Shown here: positions 1-9,903 of the stretch, one piece after another | Layout: the number at the start of each line of letters is the position of its first letter | Numbering within the stretch: position 1 is the first letter of the stretch | Notes under the pieces: generated by a model | What the model was told of the DNA's origin: nothing | What the model saw: only the letters and a program-made list of their open reading frames with translations | Database searches by the model: none | Origin: Rhodohalobacter sp. 614A | Lineage (GTDB): Bacteria > Bacteroidota > Rhodothermia > Balneolales > Balneolaceae | DNA length: 64,000 bases | Assembly: GCF_021462415.1 (NCBI RefSeq) | Contig: NZ_JAKEDS010000001.1 | Location: 344,273 to 408,272, forward strand | Reading direction: 5' to 3' | Made by a program: the position numbers and the translations under genes

Positions 1-82
1 GATCTGCGTTCCCGGAACTTGGATGCAATGCATAGAAGAAGGTAAATCCTGCGATGATACTTAAAGCAACTCGTATACTCAT
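1..82 (-). CDS. Partial gene, N-terminal 27 residues, unknown function
   Basis: An ATG at 80-82 on the minus strand opens a frame that runs off the left edge of the window. The visible residues begin MSIRVALSIIAGFTFFYAL, a hydrophobic stretch typical of a signal peptide or first membrane segment. It starts 12 bases after the stop of the amine oxidase gene on the same strand, so the two are probably co-transcribed. Too little is visible to name it. Confidence 0.4.
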   Translation of the reverse strand, partial: MSIRVALSIIAGFTFFYALHPSSGNAD

Positions 83-94
83 AATGCCCGTTCT

Positions 95-1558
95 CTAAGC
101 CTGATCGATTTCGTTCGCTACACGATTTGCCGAGTTGGTTGCAGCTTCCATCCCCCAGCTTCGGTTATCTGCGTATCCGCCGGCAAAATGCATTCTTTTC
201 TCGGGACGAATCAGGTGAGGCCAATAGCTGTTCAGCGTTCCCATCGGGAAACCTTCTCTTTCACACCCCGGCGTAAATGTGTCGGTAGACCAGTCTTTTA
301 TCAATACTTGCTCAATATCAATGTTTTTGGCATCACCGGGATAGAGTTCTTTAAATGTAGCCAGTGTTCGCAGCGGATTTACACCGGATGGCGCTTTGGC
401 CATCAATACAGTTCGTGACGTATCCACCTCTTCCGCTACACGCCAAATGGTTTGCAAAAACGGATGATTAAAGGTGAGATTGATACTCACATCATCTTTC
501 TTCCAAAATTCGGACCGGGCCTGAAAAACCACGCGGGATTTTTGTTCGTATGATATATTATCGAGGATAAATTTCTTTTCAGCGGGTAAATCCGGTGTGA
601 TGATGACATTTCGAAGAGCTGTAACCGGTAAACAATTGGCTATGAAATCAGCCGAGATTTTTTTGTCTTCGCCAAACTCACGATAGGTTACGGCTACGCC
701 GGCAGTGTCATTTTGGATTTCAAGAATATTGCATCCCAGTTTTACTCGTGTGCCTAACCGTTTCGCAAATTCTTTTGGGAGAACTTCATTTCCCTCCTTA
801 ATCCTGAAAAGATCAATGGGGCCCCAGTAGCCCCTTTTTTTCATGATATATGTTTGCCATAATTTGTTAAGGGCAGACGTACCGCCCCCTCCAAGCAACT
901 GAAGGGCAGCCTTTGAAGCGCCCTCCTTTTTATAAATATCGGATACAGGAACCGTATCTAACTCATCATAGCCAACACCGAATGGCTGATATTCATCATC
1001 GAACTTTTCGAGGTAAGGTTCCAGGTATAATTTTTCGAGGCTTACATAGGTGCTTACATTCTCGTTTTCAGAAATTGCACGCTTTTCCCTTCGGTTAAGC
1101 CCACCGGATTTTTTGATAGCATCCTGCTGCCTTTGCTGCTGATCACTTTCGCTGAGCCACTCATCATCCACTCTGTTCAGCGTATTTACGCGATGGTAAT
1201 AGGGAATCACAGGAATATCGAACTCATCGATATATTTCCAGTAATTTTCATACCCCGGCTTTGTGAAATTTTCGGCGCCGTAGTCGGCATACAGGCCGTC
1301 AGCCAGTCCATCATGCACAGATAAAACGGTTCCCCCGTAACGGCCGGCGGCTTCAAGTACCACAACTTCGTGGCCCATTTTCATCAGTTCATAAGCACAG
1401 CATAAACCGGCAATACCCGCGCCTGCCACAATCACTTTTTTCTTTACGCGCGGGTTTGCAACCGGACGTTCAGCCCGGTTTTGTTTGGAGTAAAAAGGCA
1501 TGGCGGAAAAACCCAACCCTACTAATGAACTTTTTTTCAAAAAACTCTTTCTGTCCAT
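95..1558 (-). CDS. Exported FAD-dependent amine oxidase-family protein
   Basis: The 487-residue protein belongs to the flavin-containing amine oxidoreductase superfamily. The N-terminus (DRKSFLKKSSLVGLGFSAM) looks like a Tat-type signal with RK in place of RR. A dinucleotide-binding motif GAGIAG lies at residues 46-51, followed by the ribose-binding Glu69 in VVVLEA. The C-terminus carries the FAD-contacting pattern HFAGGYADNRSWGMEAA. Family members oxidise amines, desaturate carotenoids or act on porphyrinogen, and the sequence does not say which. It ends the minus-strand arm of the glycan locus, 37 bases after the alpha-galactosidase gene, so amino-sugar oxidation outside the cytoplasm is possible but only an inference. 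Confidence 0.75.
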   Translation of the reverse strand: MDRKSFLKKSSLVGLGFSAMPFYSKQNRAERPVANPRVKKKVIVAGAGIAGLCCAYELMKMGHEVVVLEAAGRYGGTVLSVHDGLADGLYADYGAENFTKPGYENYWKYIDEFDIPVIPYYHRVNTLNRVDDEWLSESDQQQRQQDAIKKSGGLNRREKRAISENENVSTYVSLEKLYLEPYLEKFDDEYQPFGVGYDELDTVPVSDIYKKEGASKAALQLLGGGGTSALNKLWQTYIMKKRGYWGPIDLFRIKEGNEVLPKEFAKRLGTRVKLGCNILEIQNDTAGVAVTYREFGEDKKISADFIANCLPVTALRNVIITPDLPAEKKFILDNISYEQKSRVVFQARSEFWKKDDVSINLTFNHPFLQTIWRVAEEVDTSRTVLMAKAPSGVNPLRTLATFKELYPGDAKNIDIEQVLIKDWSTDTFTPGCEREGFPMGTLNSYWPHLIRPEKRMHFAGGYADNRSWGMEAATNSANRVANEIDQA

Positions 1559-1595
1559 GGTTATTTCGGCTTAAAAAATTTGGATTAGCACTGAT

Positions 1596-3677
1596 TTATT
1601 CCGGGCTTGCCATAACCATTACATGATGCGTAAAGCTGGTTTCCAGTTTCGCTTCAGGACCCGTTGCGGTTCCAAGATCTTCACCGGTTTCATAATTCAT
1701 CAGATGATATTCTTTGCCGGATTCCAAGCCGCGAAGTTCCACTTCGCCATCAAAAGAATCGGAATAGAAAGCGTAGAACAGTTTACCATCTTTTTCTACC
1801 GCATGGGCTTCGGGAGAGTAGAAACCAATATCGTACAGTTCACCACGATAGTTTCCTTTTGGCAGCATATATTTTTTGTAGATATCCATCCATTTGGCTA
1901 CCAACTCTTCTCTTTCTTCTGTAAGCACATATTTTCCTTCGGGATCAGCATCGGCTGGCCATGTAAATTTGGTTCCAATCACGCCGCCAATTCCCACGGT
2001 AGAAGCAAAATCACTCTGATCGTCACTTAGTTCAACGTGATCTCCATAATAAGCCGCATCGCCACCCATTAACGCTTTGTAGGTTTTTCCTTTCAAACGA
2101 ATTTGCCATGAATTGAGCGGATCAGAAGAAACCGACTGGTTCATAAACGGTGTGATAAAGGAAGAGATCGAAGCTCCGCAGGGACAAATTTCCACAACGG
2201 CATCGGGCTTAATATCAAGGGCTGTATCATAAATCACTTTGTACAAGTCCGGGAGTTCTTCTAACGATTTTTCCGGGTACTCCTGACTGTCCTCATGTCC
2301 GTAATCCGGCGGTACCTGGTTCAAATGTTGTCCGTCAATTTTCAGCCCGTCATATCCCCATTCGTCCATAAACTTCTCAACCAATTGTTTGTGATACTCT
2401 TTGGTTGAGTTCAGTGCAGGATTTAAATAATGGCTGTTCCACCACGTAATATGCTGGTAGTCTCCTCCTTGATTTACCAACAGCATATCGGTCTGATTTT
2501 CGTGAACATCCGATCCGGGATCTGCAGCCAGCGGAGCCCACCATAGTTTTGCCTTCAGTCCATGCTGGTGAATTTGATCCACAAATTCCTTCATGCTGGT
2601 ATCATTAAACTTGTTATTTGTAACCCAGCTACCTTCGGCAATCTGCCAGCCGTCATCCAAAACAGCCCATTCAAATCCAAGCTCTTTTACTTTTGGAAGG
2701 GTGTTTATCACTTGGTCAACTGTAAAATTACGTTCGTATCCCCAGGCGCACCAAATAGGCTCATAAGCTGTTTCAGGCGGAGTTGGAAACCCGACTCCTT
2801 TAGCTTCCATTATTTTACTGTAATTCTTAACAGATGCAAAAAAGTCTCCTGTATGGGCCATAACAATAGTCTCCAATGTGGAGAAATTTTCTCCCGGAGC
2901 AAGATCTCTGTCAAATTTTTGGGTAGAGATACTATCTGCATCAAATTGAACGGCAATCTGTACGCCACCTTCAATACCTTCTGAATTTACCGGAAGTGAA
3001 AGCAACTGGGGTTCAATATCAATATGACCAACTGCTAATCCCGCATCCTGTCGCCAAACATCTACGATTGGTGTACCTCCTCCATAATCAGAAGAGTTCA
3101 TTCCCTGGTAATTTTTTTGATAAAAATCTTTTCCTACAGGTAACACCCAATCCTGCCGTGAAGGATACGTTCCGCTCTGGAACGACCAAAACCCTGCCTC
3201 AGATGCGTCTGTCACTTCACCGGCCACGGTATACCGATTGTTTTCCCATCCCTGGATGGCAATACTTTCATCTCCAAGATTTTCATAATCTACCTTTGTA
3301 ATAATCAGATTTGGGATATCCTCATAAACGGTAGCCGTAACTGTTTTTTTGATTTGATATGAATCCTGGTTTAGCTCACCACTGATTGTAAGGCGATTTC
3401 CTTTCCCAATCATATCATTGACAGATTGGCTGGTGAACTCCGTTTGTTCGAAATCACTAAATGATTCTCCGTTTATCTTCAGAATTTCTGAAGCCTGAAA
3501 ATCCGTAATGAGATCCGTTTCTGCCTGTGAGAAATCAACTTTTGTATATAGTTGATTATTGAAATGAAGAGTTAAATCGCCACTTTTTATCGAGGGTTCA
3601 TCATGGCTGGAACAAGCTGTAAAAACAATGGCTATTCCGAGGGAGAGTAAAAAACCAAAACGTGAGATAGATTTCAT
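1596..3677 (-). CDS. GH36-type alpha-galactosidase lipoprotein (clan GH-D)
   Basis: The 693-residue protein starts with a lipoprotein signal ending FTAC, with Cys22 as the predicted lipidated residue. An N-terminal beta-sandwich precedes a TIM barrel that begins near YEPIWCAWGY (about 305-314). DDGWQ (341-345) and KIDGQ (446-450) are clan GH-D signatures, with Asp448 the likely nucleophile and Asp519 in SSDPLNSW the likely acid/base. Family members remove terminal alpha-galactose, and some remove alpha-N-acetylgalactosamine. It lies 13 bases downstream of the exported amidohydrolase and in the same arm as SusC/SusD and two GH109-like genes. This suggests surface or periplasmic trimming of galactose-type glycans. 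Family assignment is firm; the exact substrate is not. Confidence 0.85.
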   Translation of the reverse strand: MKSISRFGFLLSLGIAIVFTACSSHDEPSIKSGDLTLHFNNQLYTKVDFSQAETDLITDFQASEILKINGESFSDFEQTEFTSQSVNDMIGKGNRLTISGELNQDSYQIKKTVTATVYEDIPNLIITKVDYENLGDESIAIQGWENNRYTVAGEVTDASEAGFWSFQSGTYPSRQDWVLPVGKDFYQKNYQGMNSSDYGGGTPIVDVWRQDAGLAVGHIDIEPQLLSLPVNSEGIEGGVQIAVQFDADSISTQKFDRDLAPGENFSTLETIVMAHTGDFFASVKNYSKIMEAKGVGFPTPPETAYEPIWCAWGYERNFTVDQVINTLPKVKELGFEWAVLDDGWQIAEGSWVTNNKFNDTSMKEFVDQIHQHGLKAKLWWAPLAADPGSDVHENQTDMLLVNQGGDYQHITWWNSHYLNPALNSTKEYHKQLVEKFMDEWGYDGLKIDGQHLNQVPPDYGHEDSQEYPEKSLEELPDLYKVIYDTALDIKPDAVVEICPCGASISSFITPFMNQSVSSDPLNSWQIRLKGKTYKALMGGDAAYYGDHVELSDDQSDFASTVGIGGVIGTKFTWPADADPEGKYVLTEEREELVAKWMDIYKKYMLPKGNYRGELYDIGFYSPEAHAVEKDGKLFYAFYSDSFDGEVELRGLESGKEYHLMNYETGEDLGTATGPEAKLETSFTHHVMVMASPE

Positions 3678-3690
3678 ATATGGATAGGTA

Positions 3691-4788
3691 TTATCGGTTA
3701 AGAATTTTTTCCGGATTGGTTACATAAATTTTTCTGAGCACATCTTCACTCAAATCAAAACCATTCAAGCTCCAGTGATATCCGAAAGTGTCGTGTTCAT
3801 AAAAATGCTCGTCCATTGTTTGAAGCACCCGAAATGTTACATCGTACATATGCCCGTCCGTACCCATATCCGTACCGTATACAATCTTATCCTGGTGGTC
3901 GATAATAAATTGCCGAACATGCCGCGGAATTTGAGATAGTTCGGCGTAACGCGCGGAAAGATCAGCATAGAGGTTGGGATATTTTTCAAGCATCCGTCCA
4001 ATGATGTTCAGATCATATGCACTATTCCCAAGATGGGCGGCCACAAATGTTGTATTTGGATGTTTAGCTACTGCATTCTCCAGTGTTTTCAGAAGTTCGC
4101 CATGGCCAAGAATATCTTTCTTGTTATCAAGACGCCAATCGACAGCGTTCATCAGGCCATCATTGGTAGAGTCCATTTCCATATAAAACCAGTATGGTTC
4201 AGCCACATGAATATTGATCGGCATATGAAGTTCGCCTGCTTTTTCCAGAACCGGATCCAGTCTTTCATCATCAATGTGCAGACCTACACCTTTTGTTGGA
4301 TGTGAATAAACAAGGCCGCTTCCTTTATCGCCAAGTTCGCCAATGCCGGTTGCACCAACCGCGTGCAAACGTTCAAGCTCTTTAACTGATTTTTCAGAAA
4401 ATCCGGGTTCGTTGTAACCGGTGTAATCAATTCCGCTCCACACTTCAAAATAATCGCCGTATTTGGAATAGACCGAATACAATGAATCAAATTCAGCGCC
4501 TGTACTGTACGTGAGAACCATGGTTTTTTTGATATTATTTTCCTTCATGGTTTCCACCCACTTCTTAATTCCCTCTTCGCTATTGGGATAAGGGTGCGAA
4601 TGCATATCAATAGCACCAAAACTTGCTTTTTCTGCTTTATACTCCGGGAGTTTATAAATGGATTTGGGACGGTAATCTTTTAATAAAACTTCTTCCGCCG
4701 GAGCTTTTTCTTCTGCGGTATTATTCTGGGCAACCAGAGACGTGGAAAAAACGGCCAGTAAACAGAACAGACTGATTATTTTCTTCAT
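3691..4788 (-). CDS. Exported amidohydrolase-family (Amidohydro_2-like) protein
   Basis: The 365-residue protein has a signal peptide (MKKIISLFCLLAVFSTSLVA, cleavage near residue 20). The metal-dependent hydrolase fold is indicated by DMHSHP (61-66, an HxH metal pair), NIHVAEP, FVAAHLGN and the late VYGTDMG, which supplies the conserved Asp. These match TIM-barrel amidohydrolases of the Amidohydro_2 group, which includes lactonases and decarboxylases. It is recognisably related to the cytosolic protein at 19493-20515. Its neighbours are GH36 (13 bases downstream) and SusD (222 bases upstream), so a role in processing a released sugar derivative is inferred. The substrate is unknown. Confidence 0.75.
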   Translation of the reverse strand: MKKIISLFCLLAVFSTSLVAQNNTAEEKAPAEEVLLKDYRPKSIYKLPEYKAEKASFGAIDMHSHPYPNSEEGIKKWVETMKENNIKKTMVLTYSTGAEFDSLYSVYSKYGDYFEVWSGIDYTGYNEPGFSEKSVKELERLHAVGATGIGELGDKGSGLVYSHPTKGVGLHIDDERLDPVLEKAGELHMPINIHVAEPYWFYMEMDSTNDGLMNAVDWRLDNKKDILGHGELLKTLENAVAKHPNTTFVAAHLGNSAYDLNIIGRMLEKYPNLYADLSARYAELSQIPRHVRQFIIDHQDKIVYGTDMGTDGHMYDVTFRVLQTMDEHFYEHDTFGYHWSLNGFDLSEDVLRKIYVTNPEKILNR

Positions 4789-5010
4789 GAGAGGAGTAAC
4801 GAATATATCATATTGGAATTAGCAAACATTTGATTTGTCCTGCCGCCATAACGTTCTGCTTGAACAATATCTGATTCTCGATTTTATGGCCAGCTTTTAA
4901 TATCAGTATATAATCTACAATACTGAAAATCTTGCACTTGCATGGATCTATTCCGGCTCCGCCCGGATTTCAACAAACACCCGGACAGAACCGTAACAGA
5001 TAAACTGATG

Positions 5011-6480
5011 TTAGTATCCCGGATTTTGGGTTAGTTCCGGATTTACATCAATTTCGGATTGAGGTATGGGAAAAATCAAATGGTGCTGCTGGATATTGCT
5101 TCCTTTTGCACTCATTACCTCCAGCGCACGGTCTGTTCGCACAAGATCCCACCAGCGGTGACCTTCTTGTGCAAGTTCTACTCTGCGTTCATGGTAAACA
5201 GCATCACGAAATGCGTCTTGACTCATTCCGGAGGCCAGCGGCGCCAAACCAACTCGTTCGCGAACCTGGTTTACATATGGGTAAGCTTCTCCGGTTCGTC
5301 CAAGCTCATTCAATGCTTCAGCATAATTGAGAAGAACTTCTGAATAACGCATTACACGCACATTTACCGGGGAATCACTTCCGTCTTCTATGAAACCATC
5401 TCGTTTTACAAGATATTTTCGGGTGTTGTAACCGGTTGAAGACCATTCAGGATTATACACTTTGCCACCCTGAATTGTAGAGCCTTCCATCAATACGGTA
5501 GCTTCTAAACGAGGGTCACCCTCTTCGAACTCATCCACCAAATCCTGGGTTGGCATATCAAAACCCCAACCTTCCAAACCGGGTGTTCCGGAGTTTCTGG
5601 GTGCAATACTGATGTGATGAATGGTACCATCACTTCCATTTCCCCAGGCTCCATTGGGCCCGCCTTTCATGAACTGAGCTTCAAAAATAGATTCACTGCC
5701 GTTTTCGAATTCCTCTTCGAAATTATCAGCATAATTTTCCAGGAGGCTGTACACGCCGGAATCGATTACTTGCTTTGAATAATTCGCAGCTTGTTGCCAG
5801 TCTTTTTGCCACATGTATACTTTTGCCAGCATTCCGTTGGCAGCTCCTTTTGTGATACGGCCCAGATCTCCGTCTGAATAAGTTGTGGGCAAGACAGCAG
5901 CGGCTTCGCTCATGTCTCTTATAATCAAGTCGTATATCTGAGCTTTAGCTGTTCTGCTGACTTTCAGATCCCCAAGAGATTGCGGTTCTGTAATAAGCGG
6001 AACATCACCAAACAGGCGAACCAGCCAGAAGTAATAGTAGCCGCGGAGGAATTTTGCTTCACCGATTAACCGGTTTTTCAGGCTTTCGTCCATATCAATA
6101 GCAGGAATTCGCTCCAGCGCAATATTGGCTCGGTAGATGCCGGTGTAACTATCTGCCCAGCTATCTGCTAAAAGGGAATTTGTTGATTTAATATCAAAAA
6201 GGTCAAACTCCCACCATGCGGGACCATCTGACTTACCGCCATCACCTTTGTCGGCATCATCGGAAGTAATATCTCCGATGGACCAATAGCTGTTTTTGAA
6301 TAATCCACGATACTGTAGTGCATCGTATACGGCATTAATAGCTGCCACGGCATCATCTTCGGTTTTATAGAAATTAACTGCCGTTACTTCATTGGGAGAT
6401 TGCTTATTGAGGATTTGATCTTCACACCCCCAGGAAGCAACTGCCAGAAATATCAGAAAGCTTATAATTAATTTTTTCAT
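5011..6480 (-). CDS. SusD/RagB-family outer-membrane glycan-binding lipoprotein
   Basis: The 489-residue lipoprotein has signal MKKLIISFLIFLAVASWGC (lipidated Cys19) followed by the typical SusD opening KQSPNEVTAVNFYKTEDDA. TPR-like helices occupy the middle (RGYYYFWLVRLFGDVPLI). The C-terminal signature GHRWWDLVRTDRAL and the ending HLIFPIPQSEIDVNPELTQNPGY are diagnostic. SusD proteins bind glycan at the cell surface as the lid of the SusC channel. It follows susC by 36 bases on the same strand, as is standard for these pairs. Confidence 0.95.
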   Translation of the reverse strand: MKKLIISFLIFLAVASWGCEDQILNKQSPNEVTAVNFYKTEDDAVAAINAVYDALQYRGLFKNSYWSIGDITSDDADKGDGGKSDGPAWWEFDLFDIKSTNSLLADSWADSYTGIYRANIALERIPAIDMDESLKNRLIGEAKFLRGYYYFWLVRLFGDVPLITEPQSLGDLKVSRTAKAQIYDLIIRDMSEAAAVLPTTYSDGDLGRITKGAANGMLAKVYMWQKDWQQAANYSKQVIDSGVYSLLENYADNFEEEFENGSESIFEAQFMKGGPNGAWGNGSDGTIHHISIAPRNSGTPGLEGWGFDMPTQDLVDEFEEGDPRLEATVLMEGSTIQGGKVYNPEWSSTGYNTRKYLVKRDGFIEDGSDSPVNVRVMRYSEVLLNYAEALNELGRTGEAYPYVNQVRERVGLAPLASGMSQDAFRDAVYHERRVELAQEGHRWWDLVRTDRALEVMSAKGSNIQQHHLIFPIPQSEIDVNPELTQNPGY

Positions 6481-6516
6481 AACACTAAATTTTTTGATTT
6501 AAAAGCAATGATGTGA

Positions 6517-9500
6517 TTAAAGTCCAACACTTAAACCTACATTAAAGGATCGAGGTACGGGATAACTACCCATATCAATTCCATAATTCAGGTTATTGTT
6601 GTCAACTTTACCCAATTCAGGATCAAATCCATCGTAATTCGTAATTGTGAACAGATTACGTGCACTTACATACACGCGGAGCTCACGCACACCAATGGAG
6701 CTTGAAAGATCCTGTGAGAGGTTATATCCAAGCTGAATGTTCTTCAGCCTGAGATATGATCCATCTTGCACATAACGGTCAGAAATTCTGGCATTATCAT
6801 TGGGGTCGTTCCAGGTCATACGCGGCATATCATTACTTGTACCGGGTCCGGTCCATCTATCAAGGGCGCCGGCCATTTTATTACCGATATGTGATCCGTT
6901 CAGCAGGCGATATCCCATGGTATTGATCAGCTTATTCCCGTACACCCCGCTGAAGAGCATTCTCAGATCGAAGTTTTTGTAGGAGAAGTTCGCTGTAATT
7001 CCAAATTGAAAATCGGGAATCGGGCTGCCAAGATAGGTTCGGTCACTGTCATTAATCACGCCATCACCATTTGTATCCACAAAACGGATGTCGCCCGGTG
7101 CTGCACCCGGTTGGGTAGCATGGTTGTCAATATCCTGCTGTGTTTGGAACAAACCATCTGTTTTATATCCGTAAAACTCACCGACGGACCGGCCTTCTTC
7201 GGTTCGTGTAAGACGAACAGATTCACGGTATAAAATGGGGGAGGGGATAGGAAGTCCGCCCCCAAGGTCAAGCACTTCGTTTTTAACTGTCGCGAAGTTA
7301 CCGCCAATTTTGTAGTAAAAATCGCCTACTGAATTTTGGTGCATCAGGGAAATTTCAAGTCCCCTGTTTTCAACCTCGCCTGCATTTTGGTAAGGAGCTT
7401 CTGTGATACCAGAACTACTTGGTATTGGCACAGGCACCAACATATCAGTGGTATTTTTGATGTAATAATCTACCGTAAAGTTGATTTTTTCCCTCATCAT
7501 CGCCAGGTCAATACCAATATTGGTCTGGGTGGTTGTTTCCCATTTCACATCTTCGTTGGGAACACTGTTCGGAGCTACGCCGGGCACGATTTCCTGACCG
7601 TTTCCTAACACATAGTATTGAGAAAGGTTGAGGCGCGTGGCGTAGTTGTAATTTCCAATTTGGGAATTACCGGATTTACCCCAGCTTACACGAAGTTTCA
7701 AATCATCAATGGCATCCACATCAGACAAAAACTTCTCTTGAGACAATCTCCAACCGGCAGAGAATGAAGGGAAAACACCATATCGGTTTCCTTCACCAAA
7801 TTTTGAAGAACCGTCTACCCGGATATTTCCTGTGAATAGATATTTACCCTGGTAAGCATAATTTACCCGGCCGAAATATCCGATCATTCCTTCTTCTTCA
7901 ACATATTCAGATAAACTGTTGATTTGATCGGCAGCACTAATCACTCTCACATTTTCGCTGATAAAACCCTGGGCGGAAGCATCCAGTGATTCATACCTGG
8001 ACTCGCTAACTGAGAAACCAGCCAACAAATCTAATTCATGATCTTGCTGAATAATCGTTTCATACGTTGCCGTAGTTTGACTTGTCCAGCCATAGCTATT
8101 GCTTTCAGCCCGGTACAACTGGGCAATGGAGTTGGAAGTAATTCCCCAGCGATAGGTTGGGTTAAATTCAAAATAGCTTCCATCTGTATAATCAACGCCC
8201 AATTCGGACTTAATTACAAGATTTTCAAGTGGTGTAAGTTGGACATAAGCGCGGTTTACAACATTTGAAATTTGATTTTTTACATCATTAATGGTCGCCA
8301 ATCCAACCGGATTCGGACCTTGACCGCTACCTTCAAAATCACCCTGCGGCCCGGCAAATTGTCCATTTCTGTAAACCGGTACTGTGGGAGACATTTCCAG
8401 CGCACCAACAATACGGTTATCTGTTGCAAACGGATAATCTTCCGGAATAGCAGATTGAGTGGTTCGGGCTAATGAAAGTCTGTTTCCAATTTTGAAATAG
8501 TCGTTGATTTTATAATCGGCATTGGCCTGGATGGATCCTCGTTCAAAACCGCTTCCAACGAGAACACCTTCTTGTTCATAAAAACCACCTGAAACAAAAT
8601 ATTGCAGATCTTCCGTACCTCCGGAAGCCGACAAATTATATTGCTGAAGAGCGGCATTTCTGGAAAGTTCATCCTGCCAGTTCGTGCCTTTTCCTAAAGA
8701 AGATGGATTATCCCAATACGTTTCTAATCCTGAAGCAGCACGCGCCTCATTTTGCAATGTGGCATATTCTTCGGCATTCAACACATCCACAGTATTAGAA
8801 AGCTGCTGAATTCCGTAGGTCATATCAAAATCGATTTGAGGCCGGCCTACTCTTCCTCCTTTCGTGGTAACCAATACCACACCATTTGCACCATTGGCCC
8901 CATAAATGGCTGCCGCTGACGCATCCTTCAAAATTTCAATAGACTTGATATTTTGTGGATTTATGGAGTTAAGATCGCCTCCGGGAATGCCATCAATGAC
9001 GTATAGTGGACTACTATTCCCAATGGTACCGATTCCACGGACATCCACAGAAATACCAGCTCCGGGCGCACCACTGTTCTCGGTAACGTTAACACCGGCC
9101 ACACGGCCCTGCATTGCCTGATTTATATTGGTCGTGGTCTGTTGCGCAATTTCATCTGCAGGTACAGAAGAAATTGCCGAGGTTACTTCAACCCTTCTCT
9201 GGGTACCGTAACCAACTACAATCAGTTCTTCCAAACTCCCGATATCTTCTTCGAGGGTTACATCCAATACTTCAGAGGAGCCTACTTCAACTTCCAAAGA
9301 TTTGTATCCTACAGAAGAAAAGACCAAAATGGCGTTCGGATCAGAAACGTTAAGGCTAAAATTGCCATCCATATCGGTAGCCGTTCCTGAAAGCGTACCC
9401 TTTATGACAATGTTTACTCCGGGGAGTGTTTCTCCGGTTTCTGCGGAACTAACTGTTCCTCTAATAGTTCGCTGTTGAGCATATATCGACGTTGCAAAAA

Positions 9501-9561
9501 ACAACACTAAAAAAAAGCTATACCCTAACTTTTTAAGCCAGGACTGTACTTGTTTCTCCAT
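6517..9561 (-). CDS. SusC/RagA-family TonB-linked outer-membrane transporter
   Basis: The 1014-residue protein has a signal peptide (to about residue 28, SIYAQ), a carboxypeptidase-regulatory-like domain (about 32-107, RGTVSSAETGETLPGVNIVI), a TonB-box-like segment near EELIVVGYGTQ, a plug domain (about 120-235) and a long beta-barrel ending in NVGLSVGL. SusC proteins import oligosaccharides with TonB energy. It heads the susCD pair and is preceded by a 342-base AT-rich region. Its place beside GH109, GH36 and sulfatase genes points to a sulfated or amino-sugar glycan, but the import specificity cannot be read from sequence. Confidence 0.95.
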   Translation of the reverse strand: MEKQVQSWLKKLGYSFFLVLFFATSIYAQQRTIRGTVSSAETGETLPGVNIVIKGTLSGTATDMDGNFSLNVSDPNAILVFSSVGYKSLEVEVGSSEVLDVTLEEDIGSLEELIVVGYGTQRRVEVTSAISSVPADEIAQQTTTNINQAMQGRVAGVNVTENSGAPGAGISVDVRGIGTIGNSSPLYVIDGIPGGDLNSINPQNIKSIEILKDASAAAIYGANGANGVVLVTTKGGRVGRPQIDFDMTYGIQQLSNTVDVLNAEEYATLQNEARAASGLETYWDNPSSLGKGTNWQDELSRNAALQQYNLSASGGTEDLQYFVSGGFYEQEGVLVGSGFERGSIQANADYKINDYFKIGNRLSLARTTQSAIPEDYPFATDNRIVGALEMSPTVPVYRNGQFAGPQGDFEGSGQGPNPVGLATINDVKNQISNVVNRAYVQLTPLENLVIKSELGVDYTDGSYFEFNPTYRWGITSNSIAQLYRAESNSYGWTSQTTATYETIIQQDHELDLLAGFSVSESRYESLDASAQGFISENVRVISAADQINSLSEYVEEEGMIGYFGRVNYAYQGKYLFTGNIRVDGSSKFGEGNRYGVFPSFSAGWRLSQEKFLSDVDAIDDLKLRVSWGKSGNSQIGNYNYATRLNLSQYYVLGNGQEIVPGVAPNSVPNEDVKWETTTQTNIGIDLAMMREKINFTVDYYIKNTTDMLVPVPIPSSSGITEAPYQNAGEVENRGLEISLMHQNSVGDFYYKIGGNFATVKNEVLDLGGGLPIPSPILYRESVRLTRTEEGRSVGEFYGYKTDGLFQTQQDIDNHATQPGAAPGDIRFVDTNGDGVINDSDRTYLGSPIPDFQFGITANFSYKNFDLRMLFSGVYGNKLINTMGYRLLNGSHIGNKMAGALDRWTGPGTSNDMPRMTWNDPNDNARISDRYVQDGSYLRLKNIQLGYNLSQDLSSSIGVRELRVYVSARNLFTITNYDGFDPELGKVDNNNLNYGIDMGSYPVPRSFNVGLSVGL

Positions 9562-9903
9562 ATTTACACCTTAATGATTAGTAAGAATTTCAGCTAAGCA
9601 AATTGTATTCTTATACGTGTAAATAAGCTAAAAAAAAGTATAAAAACAAGGTTTAAAAATTTTTATTCTTTCGTTTTATATCGTATTAGCTATTTTTTCC
9701 TATTTATTTTGAAGCTTTTAAATAAAGTATTTTTAATACCTTATTTTAAATCATTGTTTTTAAAATAAGATGGATGAATGATCTTAGAAGCTAATAATAA
9801 AAAAGAAAAGCATCGATTTTTTCTAAAAACAGGATGGAATTGAAATTTTTTTAAAGCATCAAAATATAAATGAAGCTGATAGCGGGGTAATCAGAAATGA
9901 ATC
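9562..9903. other. Gene-free AT-rich region upstream of susC
   Basis: The 342 bases are very AT-rich and hold no plausible gene. They must carry the minus-strand promoter of susC. I found no exact match to the Bacteroidota -7 box TAnnTTTG with a correctly spaced -33 TTTG; the nearest is TACAATTTG near 9599-9607, one base too long. An imperfect palindrome, TTATACGTGTAA, lies at about 9612-9623. Confidence 0.5.
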